A DNA stretch of 64,000 nucleotides from Megaleporinus macrocephalus (GCA_021613375.1 JAJQXZ010000052.1:1-64000), one strand, 5' to 3'. Counted from the first letter of the stretch, positions 37,017-49,084 are shown. The notes: generated from the letters alone by a model not told the origin. Numbers and translations are program-made.

Positions 37017-37718
37017 ACTATATTGTCAAAAGTATTCACCCAACCAAATCGCTGAATTCAGGTGTTCCAATCTCTTCCATGACCACAGGTGTAAAAATCC
37101 AAGCACCTAGGCATGCAGTCTGCTTCTACACACATAAGTGAACAAATGGGTTGCTCTCAGGAGCTCAGTGAACTCCAGCGTGGTACATTGATGGAATGCC
37201 ATCGTGCAACTAGTCCAGTTGTGAAATTTCCTCACTACTAAATATTCCACAGTCGACTGTCAGTGGTATTATAACAAAGTGGAATTGATTGGGAACGACA
37301 GCAACTCAGCCACAAAATAGTAGCCACATAAAATCACAGAGCGGGGTCAGCGTATGCTGAGGAGCATAGTGCACAGAGGTCGGTAACTTTCTGCAATCAA
37401 TCATTACAATCCTTCAAACTTCATGTGGCCTTCAGGTCATCTCAAGAATAGAGCGTAGAGAGCTTCATGAAATGGGTTTGGTGTGAAAGAACTTCACCTC
37501 AACCTGATGGAACACCTTTGGGATGTATTAGAATGGAGACTACGTGCCAGGCCTTCTCGTCCAATGTCAGCGCAAAAAGCCTTCCTAGAAGAGTTGAAGC
37601 TGTTATAGCTGCAAAGGGTGGGCTGACATTATATTAAACCCTATGGGTTGAGAATGGGATGTCACTCCAATTCATATGCATGTGAAATCAGACAAGCGAA
37701 TACTATTGGCGATATAGT
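37017..37718 (+). mobile_element. Decayed Tc1/mariner-like element
   Basis: Imperfect inverted ends read ACTATATTGTCAAAAGTATT and, at the right, GAATACTATTGGCGATATAG. The interior carries relics of a transposase N-terminus (GGTTGCTCTCAGGAGCTCAG, AATATTCCACAGTCGACTGT, encoding a helix-turn-helix of Tc1 type) and a later fragment (TGGAACACCTTTGGGATG). There are multiple stops and indels, so it is not functional. Confidence 0.75.
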
Positions 37719-38094
37719 GTATGTGGTCTTTTAAGTAGCAAAGAAAAAGCAGGATATCATCGCTGACCAGAGAAAAACAACAGTCTACAAAGTGGTAGCT
37801 TTACAGCAGAGGACGAAAACATCTGTAATGCAAAAAGATTTTATTCACCAGGGGACTATATTTTTATTGGTTCAACCATAAAATTTCAAGGCAAAGAAAA
37901 ACAGAACCAAATTATTTAGTAGTTTAACTTTACCATGTGGTGTTTATATATAATCTTCCGATGAGCACTCAAACGTAGCATATTTTTAAATGGGACCATG
38001 GCATTATCTTTTTATTGATTATTAATGCAGCTGATTTATTTATACAGAGAAGGGTTTGTTCTCTGGGGAAGTTTAGGTCCAGCAGTTTATTTAT

Positions 38095-38400
38095 ACATAC
38101 ATATATGTTCAGTTGTATGTAAACATTTTAACACCCTGGTCAAATGACATGTTTTGTGTTTTTTTTTTATTATTATTATTATTGAGTGAAAATAACACAT
38201 CCTGTACAAAGAACACACCTACATATGTGTACACTTGGGTTTTAAGAAGAATTATCATCTAAAAACTGCACTGTATCTTCTGCATAGGTCACATTTGTTG
38301 TATTATTATTTCCCAATATGTTAAATTCAGCTAATAAAAATAAGTTGTGCTTTAAAATGATTTGTTATTTGACCAGGGCCGTACATACGTACGTACATGC
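38095..38400. mobile_element. MITE with CCCTGGTCAAAT-type inverted ends
   Basis: Left end CACCCTGGTCAAATGACAT and right end ATTTGACCAGGGCCG are inverted copies. The interior is AT-rich and noncoding. A related element is at 54310-54625 (TTAACCAGGGCCACCC at its right end). Confidence 0.65.
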
Positions 38401-38490
38401 CCAAGGTTTTATTTGCATTGCATACATACAATACGTACAATAAAATACAATATTTTTAGCAAACAAGGTTAAATTATATTTCTGTTCAAA

Positions 38491-38820
38491 TACACTATAT
38501 GTACATACAAAAGTATTGGGACACCTACACATCACACTTACTGGAGCTTTTATGACATCTTATTCTAAATCCATAGGCTTTGATATGGAGTGGGTCCCCA
38601 CTTTGCAGCTAAAACAACTTCTACTCTTCTGGTAATGCTTTCTACAGGATTTTGAAGTGTCTGTAGTCATTTTTGCCTGTGTGGTCAGATTCTGACGTTG
38701 GACGAGAGGGCAGAGTGCACAGCTAGTTGCTTGATTTTATACACCTTTGTCATTAGGAATAAATGAAATACCTCAATTCAGTGAATGAGAGGTGTGTCCC
38801 AATAATTTTATCTATACACT
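38491..38820. mobile_element. MITE with AGTATTGGGACACC inverted ends
   Basis: The left end reads ACAAAAGTATTGGGACACC and the right end GGTGTGTCCCAATAATTTTA, an inverted pair. The 330-bp interior is noncoding. This is a common teleost non-autonomous DNA transposon pattern. Confidence 0.75.
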
Positions 38821-39374
38821 GCATAACAAATTATCCTGATCAAATAAAACAAATGGCAGTAATAATTAAAAATACACAGTTTAAAGTATTTTAAACTGAC
38901 CTAAAGATCTTTGGAGATTATCTTATTTTTAAAAACATGTCCAGCACTGAGCAACCACTCCGTAAGTAGGCCCCCGCTTATCTTTGAGAGCCAACCCGAT
39001 TGAAGATTTTCATGACTAGACTTATTTTCTCTTAAGGAATGTATCCTACAAATTCTCAAAGCTGAAATAAACAGTTTGCTGAAGATCTCATTTTTAGGTG
39101 GTATATGACTTTGATAAAGCTGAAAGGTTTTATCTCACCTTGCTGAGCCAGCATCTCCTCTGACCTGTATGTGTCTGCTCGACTTAGTGTGCACCACCGC
39201 ACCTGCTTACATTACTAGTACACTTCATTCCAACTGCGTATGTTATTTCATATAAGGCGTGCTTGTGATAAGGTATGTTAAAAAAACGAATTCTGACGTT
39301 TAAAGTAATGTAAATCTGTAATGGTTAACAATTAATAAAGTAATTCAGTGTAATTCAGAAACTTAGAGTCAGGA

Positions 39375-39622
39375 CTGTTCACAGTGCTGCTGATAGGAAC
39401 CGGCCGTCTGAAGAGTTTAATGCTTTTAAATTAAAGTGATTATGAATGAAGTGTCTGCTGCCTGAATGCATTGTTTTATAATATTTTTATATATCTTTCT
39501 AAATACATTCATGGTGGAAAGCTACATGTAGCACGCTGTACAGCAAAATAGTATCCAAAGAAATGTCTGTACTGGTGTTGCAGACATTGCGACTCCTAGT
39601 TCCTATGACCACCACTGTATAG
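39375..39622. mobile_element. Short MITE of the GGTGATAGGAACC family
   Basis: CAGTGCTGCTGATAGGAACC at the left and GTTCCTATGACCACCACTG at the right form inverted ends of a 248-bp element, which explains the dispersed copies at 17890, 20302, 20583 and 30183. Confidence 0.6.
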
Positions 39623-39879
39623 AAAAGGTTTCACTACAGTGAACAATTTCATGTGACTTTATTTACATCCCAGTGGCTGAATTACAATATTTAAAAAAAA
39701 ATTGTAATGGTGGGATTCCCATTTACGGACCTCTCTATATGGCCAAATACTGAACAGAATGACGTTCACCTAATTACTCTGACACTGGTGAAGTACATTT
39801 ACCAAAAATGCTTGTTTACAGCACAAACTCAACAGAATGACTTTGTAGGTCACTAACAAATAATACACACCACAGTCTG

Positions 39880-40440
39880 GTGTAGCTTACGAGCCTTTTC
39901 GTCCACCAACGCACCAGCCAGCTCCTTGCCCCTGCGTGCTTGAGAGCTCTCCTCTTCTTACCATAAATCTCGTTACCTAATTGTTTTGCTCTTTTCGGCA
40001 TCGCTGATCAATGGTGGGACAGCAGAGGTCCCACAGGAGCGGCCCGGGCTCCGCCTGCTCTGGAGAGGGCCCCCCCGAGTGTGTGTGTAGCTGTTCCTGG
40101 TAGCAGCCCATCGACCCAGAACACTCACTGTAAGCCAGCGCTCTTAAAGCCCAGGAAATGGAAGGCAAAAGTAATTAAATATTAATGTGGAATCACGAGG
40201 GCTCCAATGAAATCCATTACAGAGAGGAAAAATCAATGGAACAAGGCCCCCACACCCCTCCCAGCCGGTCCAGAGAGAGAACCAGATCTGGAGATGAGAC
40301 TGCTGTTACCTCTCCTTACCTTCGCGCTGACGCTGACGAGTAACACAGCCATTAGTGTGACCCAGGCCTTCGCAGCCACAGCAGAGGGTCCCACACAGCT
40401 AAGACTGCCGCTGGAGCCGTGCTGAAGCAAATGCCATAGC
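39880..40440. other. Candidate conserved noncoding element
   Basis: This is non-repetitive, GC-balanced sequence in an otherwise AT-rich desert, with AT-core homeodomain-like sites (AGTAATTAAATATTAATG at about 40170) and CCATTACAGAG. Open frames on both strands (for example 40207-40425) lack splice sites or recognisable domains. I infer a possible regulatory element; conservation was not tested. Confidence 0.35.
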
Positions 40441-41276
40441 TGATGAAATAGGAATGTGTATGTTGGCTCGGTTGTTCAGTAGGGGCTATATGTGAAAACG
40501 GTATCTGCTGAATGTTTTACAAAGCTGTATCTTAAAAGCTCAGTTCAGGGATAAATCAAGCTAACATGATTTGTCACTTACCCCAGATACAGTTGATTGC
40601 CAAGACATGCTTGATATCTGATGTCTGCTCCTCTAGTTTACACTAAGACATGCTGGAGTTGGACTCTTAATTTATCTGCAGATAGATAGACAGATAGACG
40701 TCTAGCTAGAACTGGACCTACCTTATCATGCCAACAACACCCAGCTTTGTAGTCTACCTCCGCCACTACTACATATCACCTATGGGTTCTTAGCATACAT
40801 CAGATCAGCTATATGACATCCAGAGTAGGCTCTCGTCACTGTGTCCCTTTTTTAGGGAAGACGAAGACAGAGACAGTTTAAATAAGTTTACAAATGTGTA
40901 CTTTGTGCTAAGTGGTATAAATTAATAGCACTATGCTGAACAGTTTGGGTATCTGGAGACTCAATAAGACACACAACTGTTATTTTGTGTTATTCAATAA
41001 TATAAAAACAGGTTCGGATACAACAACCTCTGGCCTTCAGTGGGGTTTACCTGTACACAGGTAGGTGAAGGTAATGTTATAGTTTACATGTACACAGGTA
41101 GGTGAAGGTAGAGTTTATCTGTACATAAGTAGGTGAAATATTAGTATATGAGTGGTAGTATCAGGAGTCTTACCCAAGGACTACAAGGTTACAAGGTTGT
41201 TCAAGAGATGAAATATGAATATTGCTCTATTGGCAAGCTGATGCTACTGTACAATAGTTTCATGTCATTAACAGTC

Positions 41277-41278
<2 letters not shown>

Positions 41279-41358
<80 letters not shown>
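41279..41358. repeat. (TA)n microsatellite
   Basis: A pure run of about 40 TA repeats. Confidence 0.97.
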
Positions 41359-41361
<3 letters not shown>

Positions 41362-41664
41362 CAGAGAGAGCGAGAGTTACTGTTTACAGTTGTCATTGGC
41401 ATTAGAAAAAAAAATGGGCAAACCAGCACCATGTGCAGACTGAGGGCACATAAAAAGAAGTAAGGAAGTCAGATGTCCGGTTAATCAATCATACAGGTTA
41501 GGATGCAGTTCTGTTCTTCATCTGATACTGATACGCCACAGATCTTTCTCTTCTGTTCTTAGCTCGCTTTGACAAGCTCGACAAGCTGCCTAATTCCCCC
41601 TGATAAGCTGATTTAGTCTATCAAACAACCTAATTATTCTTTTGATGCTGGAAACATTTTCTGA

Positions 41665-41720
41665 TAAGGATATTCTCCAGCTTCGTGTTCGAATTTCCCC
41701 GTTCCACCTTAAATGCCACT
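41665..41720 (+). repeat. Short dispersed repeat (CGAATGTTCCGTTCCACCTT), copy 1
   Basis: GTTCGAATTTCCCCGTTCCA followed by CCTTAAATGCCAC. Related copies are TACTCGAATGCCCTGGGCCA (43098) and AACCGAATGTTCTGTTCCAC (45188), each followed by CCTTAAAT. The third abuts a (TA)n tract at 45215-45281. Confidence 0.6.
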
Positions 41721-42104
41721 GGGGGTATGTTCTGGTGAGTTTTATGTACCAAGTCACCTACAAATCCAGAATGGTAGTACCTGCTGATACGGTAGCGGTC
41801 AGAGTGGTCCGAGCACCACCATAGGCCACTGTTCGTGAAGCTCAGTGATGTCAAACTGATTTGCCTACATGTAGCGATATTTTTATAAAACTCTTTAACA
41901 CGTTTAACATTCTGAGGATCCAGAGAAAAGAGGTTCTGAACATGTTTTATTCACCACAGTGTATAATAGAGGCGTTTTTTTTTTTAAACCACGTTCATAC
42001 TGTCTGCAGAGAAACTGACCCTTAGACCCGGGCCCTGTAAACACAGATATGTTGTGACAAACTACTGTTTTAGCGTCCAAAACATTGAAATGCAATTCCT
42101 CAGA

Positions 42105-42740
42105 AAGTTGTGACAATGTTATTTAACAACGTTGTAGCAACATTGTGATAACGTTGTGTGTTTGCTACGGAGTTCCAGATACCGGCACAATCTAGAATAC
42201 TTTTCTGACATAGTTTATAAATGATTAACAGGCACTAATTCAGTTCTAGTGCGTCTCTGTTGGGTTTGTTTTGTGCTGTTTTACTATACAGCTATTTGTT
42301 TTCACACAAAAGGGGGCGAGGACGTGTAAGAGGGGTCTGTCTCATTAACGCCAGCAGTTCATGTCGGCAGTTTTAGGCGTTTCAGTGCATGCACAGTAAA
42401 CGTACGTAGACAGACTGTGCTGCTATGTGTTATTATATAGAAAAGATGTAGTTTATTTTGTTTTGATAATTATTTCAGCTAATTACAGAATTTATAAACC
42501 TACATGTCCGAGCTTGGGGTGTCTGCATAACATACAGTACCTATCAAAGCCAGCCTACCATCAACTTGGGGGTTAAATTCAGGGGTAATTCAGCGATATG
42601 TCTACACAATTTAATACGTTTAATAACCCAGCAAACACACAGAGTTGTCACAACGTTGTTAAAAGGTGACGCTGTTTGCGTTGTGTGAACAAGGTTGTCA
42701 CACGTCACTACTAAATAACGTTGTTTACGGTATTATAACT
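42105..42740. mobile_element. Inverted-repeat element rich in AACGTTGT
   Basis: Left end TTTAACAACGTTGTAGCAAC ... GTGTGTTTGCT (42120-42170) is the inverted counterpart of AGCAAACACACAGAGTTGTC ... ACGTTGTTAAA (42632-42663). Similar ACGTTGT and TTGTGACAAC motifs continue to about 42890. The interior is noncoding. The pattern suggests a foldback or MITE-type element of about 550 bp or more. Confidence 0.6.
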
Positions 42741-43547
42741 ACCTTTTGTTAACTTAGCAAACTTTATGCAGATATGATGGAACGTATGAAGAATTATATG
42801 AGGTTGTGATAATATACTGACAACGCTGTCAGATAACGTTTTCACAACTTCTCTCATTACATTTCTGCGTTGTGACAATGTTGTGGGTGTCGGTATCAAA
42901 ATTCGTTGCACGCCAAAGTTTCCGGATGAATGTATGGCTACAGCACCACAGCTCTAAGTTAGTCGCACCTCTTATAACGATAAAGCTACACAATTAAGTT
43001 AAACAAACAGTAAACAGTGCAAATAAATCTAGGTGAACCTCACTACATCACCACCGAGTGCCAGATGATTAAGCTAGCTTGTTCTTTACCAGCTTCTTAC
43101 TCGAATGCCCTGGGCCACCTTAAATCTTTTCTAAAATCTTTCACAGTCATGAGGATTTTAAAGCTGGTTTACTTTCTCTTTGCGCCCCGTGTTGTGCTCG
43201 CTTAGCAAGTCACGCCATATGCAGTTAACATATTGATAAATGTTGTTTTAGAAATATACATATTTTGGCTTTGATGCTTATTTGTTTAAGCGCTGGTATC
43301 AGTATCTGCCAATCTGCGCAGCAGAGAGGCGGTTGGCATCACCTGGTTAGTTAGTTCCATTGGTCACTGGTGGGTCCAGCATTCAGCTGAAGAGTTTCTT
43401 AGTATTTATACTCAAGTTCAAACAAATATGTCTAAGATTCGGTGGTCAAAATTATAATTCATTTTTTGTTGTGTTGTATTTCTTTCTTTATATAACTTTA
43501 AGCTTGTATTAATTTTATTTGGATTGTATTCTGGGAGGAACGCACTG

Positions 43548-43949
43548 TGACGTTTGTTGAAAACAGATGGCCAGAAGAATGCGGGAGCGTCCTGGTTTGA
43601 TTGTCCCCGGCCAGGGGGGGGTCCTTTATGACGGGCAATGTAAAGCTCGAGAGCCAGACCCGGGGATGTTATCTTTAGACACCTGAGGGCTCAAGAGCCC
43701 CTCCACCCAGAAGTTTACGACATGGCCCAGAGACGGCCCGGAACCGCAAGAGTTTACGACATGGCCATGTGACCTGAGGGCAATGGAAGGCAGGTCCCTA
43801 TAAGACGAGCTTCAGAGCAGTTCAGATCAGACCAGATTTTGACCAGCTCCTGATCAGAGCTAAGAGGGTATCGCAATTGCAATTAAACAAGCTTGAAACT
43901 CTGTCTGGTCTCCCTCTTCATTCTGACGGCAAAAGACGAAGTTACAACA
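43548..43949 (+). repeat. Putative solo LTR
   Basis: A GC-richer block begins TGTGACGTTTGTTG and ends GAAGTTACAACA. It contains a TATA-like CCCTATAAGAC at about 43797 and an ATTAAA signal at about 43883 in the usual LTR order, followed by a CT-rich stretch. The segment GTTTACGACATGGCC occurs twice. I could not find a matching second LTR or a target-site duplication. Confidence 0.5.
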
Positions 43950-45174
43950 GTTGTTAAAAGTACAAATGCTTAGATTCACATCGGGCCGTCTTGTGCATAG
44001 TGATACTACACATTGTGCCGGGGTGAAAGTGGTTCTGGTGGCTGAAAACAGCTCCCTTATTATTTAGCTTTTTGTTTTTGGTGTTACCGTATAAAGTATT
44101 TTGCACCGTGTTTTAAACCACTATGTTTACACCAAACAAATGAGGATCTGGATGTGTTTTGGGTGGGTGTTTTGACACCTGTGGCCCCGTATTCATTATG
44201 AGTTTGGTAACAATCCAACTTGTTAGCAATGTTAGCTTAGCCTCTCCAGCTATAAACTAGAAAAACAGATGTCAGAAACTTGTCTTAACTGTTCGACTGC
44301 ATTGTGGTGAGATAAATCATGATAATAATTAGATTTTTGCTATTCCTTTCAGGTGGTACGGGTGGTGATGTTATTTTAGATCTATATTTCTGAGTGAAGA
44401 TATTTTGGTGTATGAAGTTCTCAGAAGAAACTTAGAGATGTTAGTCCATGATTAACAGTTTTGTAGGTAACACGGCATGAGGTTAATACTAATCTTAGTT
44501 AGCCTTGCCCTTAAGAGTAAAAGTCACTGGCTAGCTAAACATATTAAGAAAACACAAAAAAAGCTTTATGCTTTATTATGTTTTAAACTAAAATGGAAGA
44601 TGATCCTAAGATGCTGTTTGTGCTTCTGCGCTTCCTATTTTAGGTCAAACACACTGTGATGTCATGATCTTTTTTGGCAGAAGGCCTTTAGGTTTCCAAA
44701 GAGTGGGTCCACTACAAAGAGAAGATAAGTTCCCAGTGCACTTCTTTATTAAGTGTTCCAGCAAAAGGGAAATACTAACAGTCCTGGATTTTGAGTAAAA
44801 GCAGTAAAAAGTTTAAAGATTTCATTCCATTAAATAGAGCAATCACTCCTTACCTTGTTTATGAACTATTTCTAAACCGTATCCCATTAAAACCAGTGAG
44901 GGCAGATTGAGGTGCCATTGAATGGAAAACTGTATTTATATTGCCATAGTTGAATAAGAAGAGTTGTGTACATAGAACTACACATATCGTGAACCTCAAA
45001 CACTGTTGTTCCTCCTTTAATTCTCCTGTAATTCAAAATCTACATACACTGGTTCATGTTATAGTCGAGCAGCAACAGAATGGAAACGACTGGGCAGAAA
45101 TCTAGCATTCCAAGCTGTGAAAGGAATATCAGCGGGCTTGGTTGATGTTCATCAGTGTGATATTGGCTTCCTAT
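43950..45174. other. Spacer without recognised gene
   Basis: Unique AT-rich sequence; I recognise nothing. Confidence 0.55.
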
Positions 45175-45210
45175 TTTTCAGCTTCTTAACCGAATGTTCT
45201 GTTCCACCTT

Positions 45211-45214
<4 letters not shown>

Positions 45215-45281
<67 letters not shown>
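45215..45281. repeat. (TA)n microsatellite
   Basis: A pure TA run starting directly after the CACCTTAAAT end of a short dispersed repeat. Confidence 0.97.
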
Positions 45282-45283
<2 letters not shown>

Positions 45284-45779
45284 TATAGCTGTAACACCAT
45301 TAAAGGTCCAACAGGAATTATATCTTTATATGTATAGACATATATGTCTTTATATGTGATGGTGTTAACACAGACATATGCCCCTCCACCAAGAATGTTG
45401 TATAATAAATTGCTTAAAATATATTTTAAACCTAAACTTGATCACAAAACTGTCATAAAAGTTACATAATCATAACAGTTCCATGTAATATGTTAATAAT
45501 ATATGTAAGGGAGCCAGTGTGAACAATTCTGACTCTCCAAACTGATTTGTACAAATAATACAAATAAGTACTTCCTAGTAGAAAACTTTTAAATTTCCTC
45601 AAATATTTTCTATATTCCTTCCCTTACAGGCTTTTCCACATCACTGTAATCATGTAGTTACATTTAAACAGTACTTTAAACACTATCTAGGTCCTTTGCT
45701 GTCCCAGTTCTAGTTAGAAGGCCTAAAACATAGCTTTACTTAGTTCTTTAGTCAAGGCCCTTATAGAAATTCACTCCAC

Positions 45780-46340
45780 AGCCCCAACAAAAAGGAGCCT
45801 AAAGCCTCTTGGGCCGCGATTTAGGTGTCTGACAACATGGCTTCCAGAAACGGCTGACGGAATTTAGTGCAACAGCGGCAGCAACGAATGCAAAGCTGGG
45901 CAGATGATGTTAGCAGAGGCTCTTTGGAGCCGGAGCACCACATTCTGTCTGGCAGCCGGGCAGCTGAGTGGCTTTTAGGCTTTTAGTATTTGTGACATAC
46001 CTACCGTAACGCTCAAAGCATTGTTATGTGGTAACAAAAGCAAGCTCCTTACCGCTGTGAGCCCATGGCAGTCTGAGAGAGAGAGAGAGAGAGAGGGCCC
46101 GTTTTATCGGCAGGAGATTACAAATGTATTTTTAAACCATGAACTAAGCACAAAGGCCTAGCCAGCACATCCCTGCAGAGTTTTATTCTTCAACAGGCCC
46201 CTTTGCTTCCATTACGGCCCATCCTCTTCAGGAATCATCACAAGTACCGCTTTGTTTTTAGGGGCCATTATAACAAATGAGAACGAATCCCCTTCAAAAT
46301 TCAGGCCTAAGGCATGGATGAGGAGAAGCTTTGCAACCGC
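45780..46340. other. Candidate conserved noncoding element cluster
   Basis: Two GC-balanced unique blocks (45780-45990 and 46180-46340) contain sequence such as GGGCCGCGATTTAGGTGTC and GGCCATTATAACAAATGAG. Short frames here have no splice or domain support. They are separated by a GA microsatellite (46076-46095). Confidence 0.3.
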
Positions 46341-46351
46341 AGAATTAAATG

Positions 46352-46675
46352 CTTTGAGAGAAGGCGGGAGAAAGAGAGAGAGAGCGTTAGAGGGAGAAAG
46401 AGAGAGAGAGCGCACAGGAGAAAGAGAGAGAGCGTGCGAGAAAAAGAGAGAGCAGAAGAGAGAGAGAGTGGGAGGAAGAGCGAGAGAGAGAGTGGGGAAA
46501 ATAAAGAGAGAAAGAGCAGGAGAGAGAGAGTAGGAGAAAGAGAGCAAGAGAATGGGAGAAATAGAGAGAGCAGAACAGGGAGAGAGAGGGAGAAAGAGAG
46601 CAAGAAAATGGGAGAAATAGAGGGAACAGAATGGAGCAGGAGAAAGAGAGAGCAGAAAAGAGAGAGAGTGGGGAA
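46352..46675. repeat. GA-rich degenerate purine tract
   Basis: More than 300 bp of almost pure purine on the plus strand, built from GAGAGAGAG, GGAGAAAGAGAG and similar units, with a period-like spacing of 30-60 bp. The Arg/Glu and Ser/Leu frames over it are composition artefacts. Confidence 0.9.
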
Positions 46676-46689
46676 AACAGACTGTGATG

Positions 46690-46900
46690 TAATTTGAGAC
46701 GGTAATTTTATATTAGGGGTTTATCGCTCCTATTTTGGACTCCCTGGGAGAAAGTGTGCATTTCTAATTTAAATAAGAGGCTGATTAAGGACTCGCTTCA
46801 CAACTGCGAGATGGTCAGATGGGAGCGCTTTTTAACTCACAAAAAACGTCGCTTAAGTAGTTATTATGGTTTTCAGCAGCTTATTTACTCCATCTAGCAA
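46690..46900. other. Candidate conserved noncoding element
   Basis: Unique block containing GGTAATTTTATATTAGGGG, TCTAATTTAAATAAGAGGC and CGTCGCTTAAGTAG, with several AT-core homeodomain-like sites. No coding evidence. Confidence 0.3.
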
Positions 46901-47274
46901 TCGTTACCTGCTCATTATATAATCAATGCTTGTCCAATCAGCTCAGACTTCAGCCAATGCTCTGCCACACTCTGAGAAACAACAAGGGACTCCGGGCAGC
47001 TAACAATACATTTTCCGAAACACTGCTTTATTATGTTGAATAAACACGTGTTTTTCATTATGTTAAATGCAATATTTAATTTAACATAACAAAATATTAA
47101 TAAGCCAAACCGTGTACTGGAATAATAACTACAATAACCACAGTGCTGGGCTTCCTTGATAACAGGTTTGGTAATGGCTAAATTAATTAATGAACCCACA
47201 TTAAATCAAAGCACTTTTTATTCTGTTACAGTACTTATTGTAAAACAAAACATAAAATATAAAAATAAACTACA

Positions 47275-47480
47275 TTATTCTACATTCTATATTATTTGAA
47301 CACACCAATGGTCATTTACATTGTGCGAAAATTTCACGATGAATGGCCCATTAGAAGTGCTCCAAAATCATTTGGAAAAAAATTCTGGTTCCATTGACAT
47401 ACATTGAAAGTAAAGACTGTTTTGGGCCTCTTCTGTAAAGTTCCTATTTTGGAGATGATTGTTTTCAGTTATATATATCA
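47275..47480 (+). repeat. MITE-like dispersed repeat, copy 4
   Basis: It contains TTTCACGATGAATGGCCC, AAGTGCTCCAAAATCA and TTTTGGAGATGATTG, ending in a short TATATATA. Confidence 0.75.
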
Positions 47481-47481
47481 G

Positions 47482-47718
47482 ATCAGACTTATTAAAAAAT
47501 AATGCCTGAAAAGAAAAAAATGATAAAATAAATAAACCTGAATAATTTAATTGATTTGAATGAGATTTTTAGTAAAGTTCTCCAATTTAAGTTACCACAT
47601 CACCATTATTGCAACAAAATACAGTTTTAAAACACTGTTATTTGTCTGTACAGTCCCTGTTTACCGTTTAGTGCTCTATTCAGGGTGTCAGCCATGTGGT
47701 AGTGTTGTCTGAATTCTC
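47482..47718 (+). repeat. Long direct repeat, copy 1 (copy 2 at 53818-54044)
   Basis: ATCAGACTTATTAAAAAATA through AATGCCTGAAAAG, TTTAGTAAAGTT, TACCACATCACCATTATTGC, CTGTACAGTCCCTGTTTAC and GTTGTCTGAATTCTC match the second copy with few changes (roughly 90% identity by eye) and one 10-bp indel. Confidence 0.85.
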
Positions 47719-48589
47719 AGTGGACAGTTAGATTCCCTATATAGTTCACTATAGTGTTACCCACAATGCACCGTAAAAAGGGGACAACCGATGTTCACTA
47801 CTTACAGGCCTCAATGCATAAAGCACGCCTTCGGTTCTGTCTGAGGGCTAAAAGCTCTAATACCTACAGGATGACCAGTATAACGGACATCTCAACTAAC
47901 TGAAGTAAGAATATGAAAAATAACAGTCAGTGTTAATATAACCACCAGCTCGAGTAAATAAAACTCTAGAGAAATTAGGCTTAATGTTATTTCACTCAGT
48001 AGCTGAAACATGGAAGTAACTACACAAATACTTTACAGTAAATTTACAGTCATGATAAAAAAAAAATCCATGTGATTTAACACAATGCTGTGTGTAAATG
48101 GAGATTTCAAATTATGCAAAACATTGTGTTCAGCAACAATAACTTGGGCATTTATATGTCGAGCAATTTACAGTGAAATAGCAATAAGATCATAACAGTT
48201 CGTAGGTTAAATCACAGTTATTGCCACTGATGAAGTAATTTGACATAATCTTGCAATTAATCAACAATTAAGGAAATTCTTTGCAAAGACCTTCAAAGAC
48301 TTTCTGTAAGTAGGAGGTATTTTATCATGAATTGAATTGAAAAACTGGGCTGTTATGCCTACCGTCTTTTGTCACGGTGTCTTTTACATGTCCTGACATT
48401 AAAGCAAATGGAAACAAAAAAAAACCGTACAAATGGAATGTAAATCTAACTGGCTATAAAGTAACTTATTATTGTTTGCCATTACAAGGACAGTTATATG
48501 GTCAAATAACTTCTATGCAGTAAACCAGTTTTGGAGTTTACTGCCTCTTAGAGACTGCTGGCCGCTGATCTTTGCCCTATCTATCTGGC
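47719..48589. other. Spacer without recognised gene
   Basis: Unique AT-rich sequence; nothing recognised. Confidence 0.55.
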
Positions 48590-48800
48590 AAATCCTAACC
48601 CCGGGGCAGGGAGGCTCCTGGCTGGCAGATGGCTGACCGGCGACGACCAGAGGCAGCAGCCGACTCTCTCTACTTCTCTTTCAGCGCTCCGATTGATCCC
48701 ATCCTGTGGTTGTCCTCCTGGACCTTTGGGGCGTGTGTCCCTGCAGGACGCTGAAATGGGAAACTTCAGAGGCCTTTGATATGAGGTAAGGAGTTTTTAC
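48590..48800 (+). other. Candidate noncoding exon or conserved element
   Basis: A GC-rich unique block has a pyrimidine-rich stretch ending TCTCTTTCAG at about 48684 and, about 100 bp later, ATGAGGTAAGGAG at 48781, giving an acceptor-donor pair. All three frames between them contain stops, so if it is an exon it is a UTR or noncoding exon. The next stretch is a GA microsatellite (48845-48910). Confidence 0.3.
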
Positions 48801-48854
48801 AGCATTGGACTGAAGGATCCGCTTCACCCAGAGACGATGCACGAGAAAGAGAGC

Positions 48855-48887
<33 letters not shown>

Positions 48888-49084
48888 AGAGAAAGAGATA
48901 GAGATAGAGGGAGGAAGGCAGGATGTCTCTACAAAGAAATGTCACTCAATCTTCAAAAGGGAGCTGTAGTCAGTCAGTGTTGACTTTTGTAATTTCTTTG
49001 TGTGTGCAGTGCAGATGTGAATGTAAAGGTAGACAGAACACAAGCTGAATGAATTATTGAAACAGGAGCACTATATGCTCACAG

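Noticed and set aside
40207..40425. A 72-codon frame with a hydrophobic stretch resembling a signal peptide
   Set aside because: The overlapping reverse strand is equally open, there is no cleavage-site context, splice site or family match; the block looks noncoding.
41673..41700. GTTCGAATTTC as a tRNA B-box
   Set aside because: There is no A-box or cloverleaf, and the string belongs to a short dispersed repeat with relatives at 43098 and 45188.
46212..46697. Arg/Glu-rich and Ser/Leu-rich frames over the GA tract
   Set aside because: They are composition artefacts of a purine-rich simple repeat.
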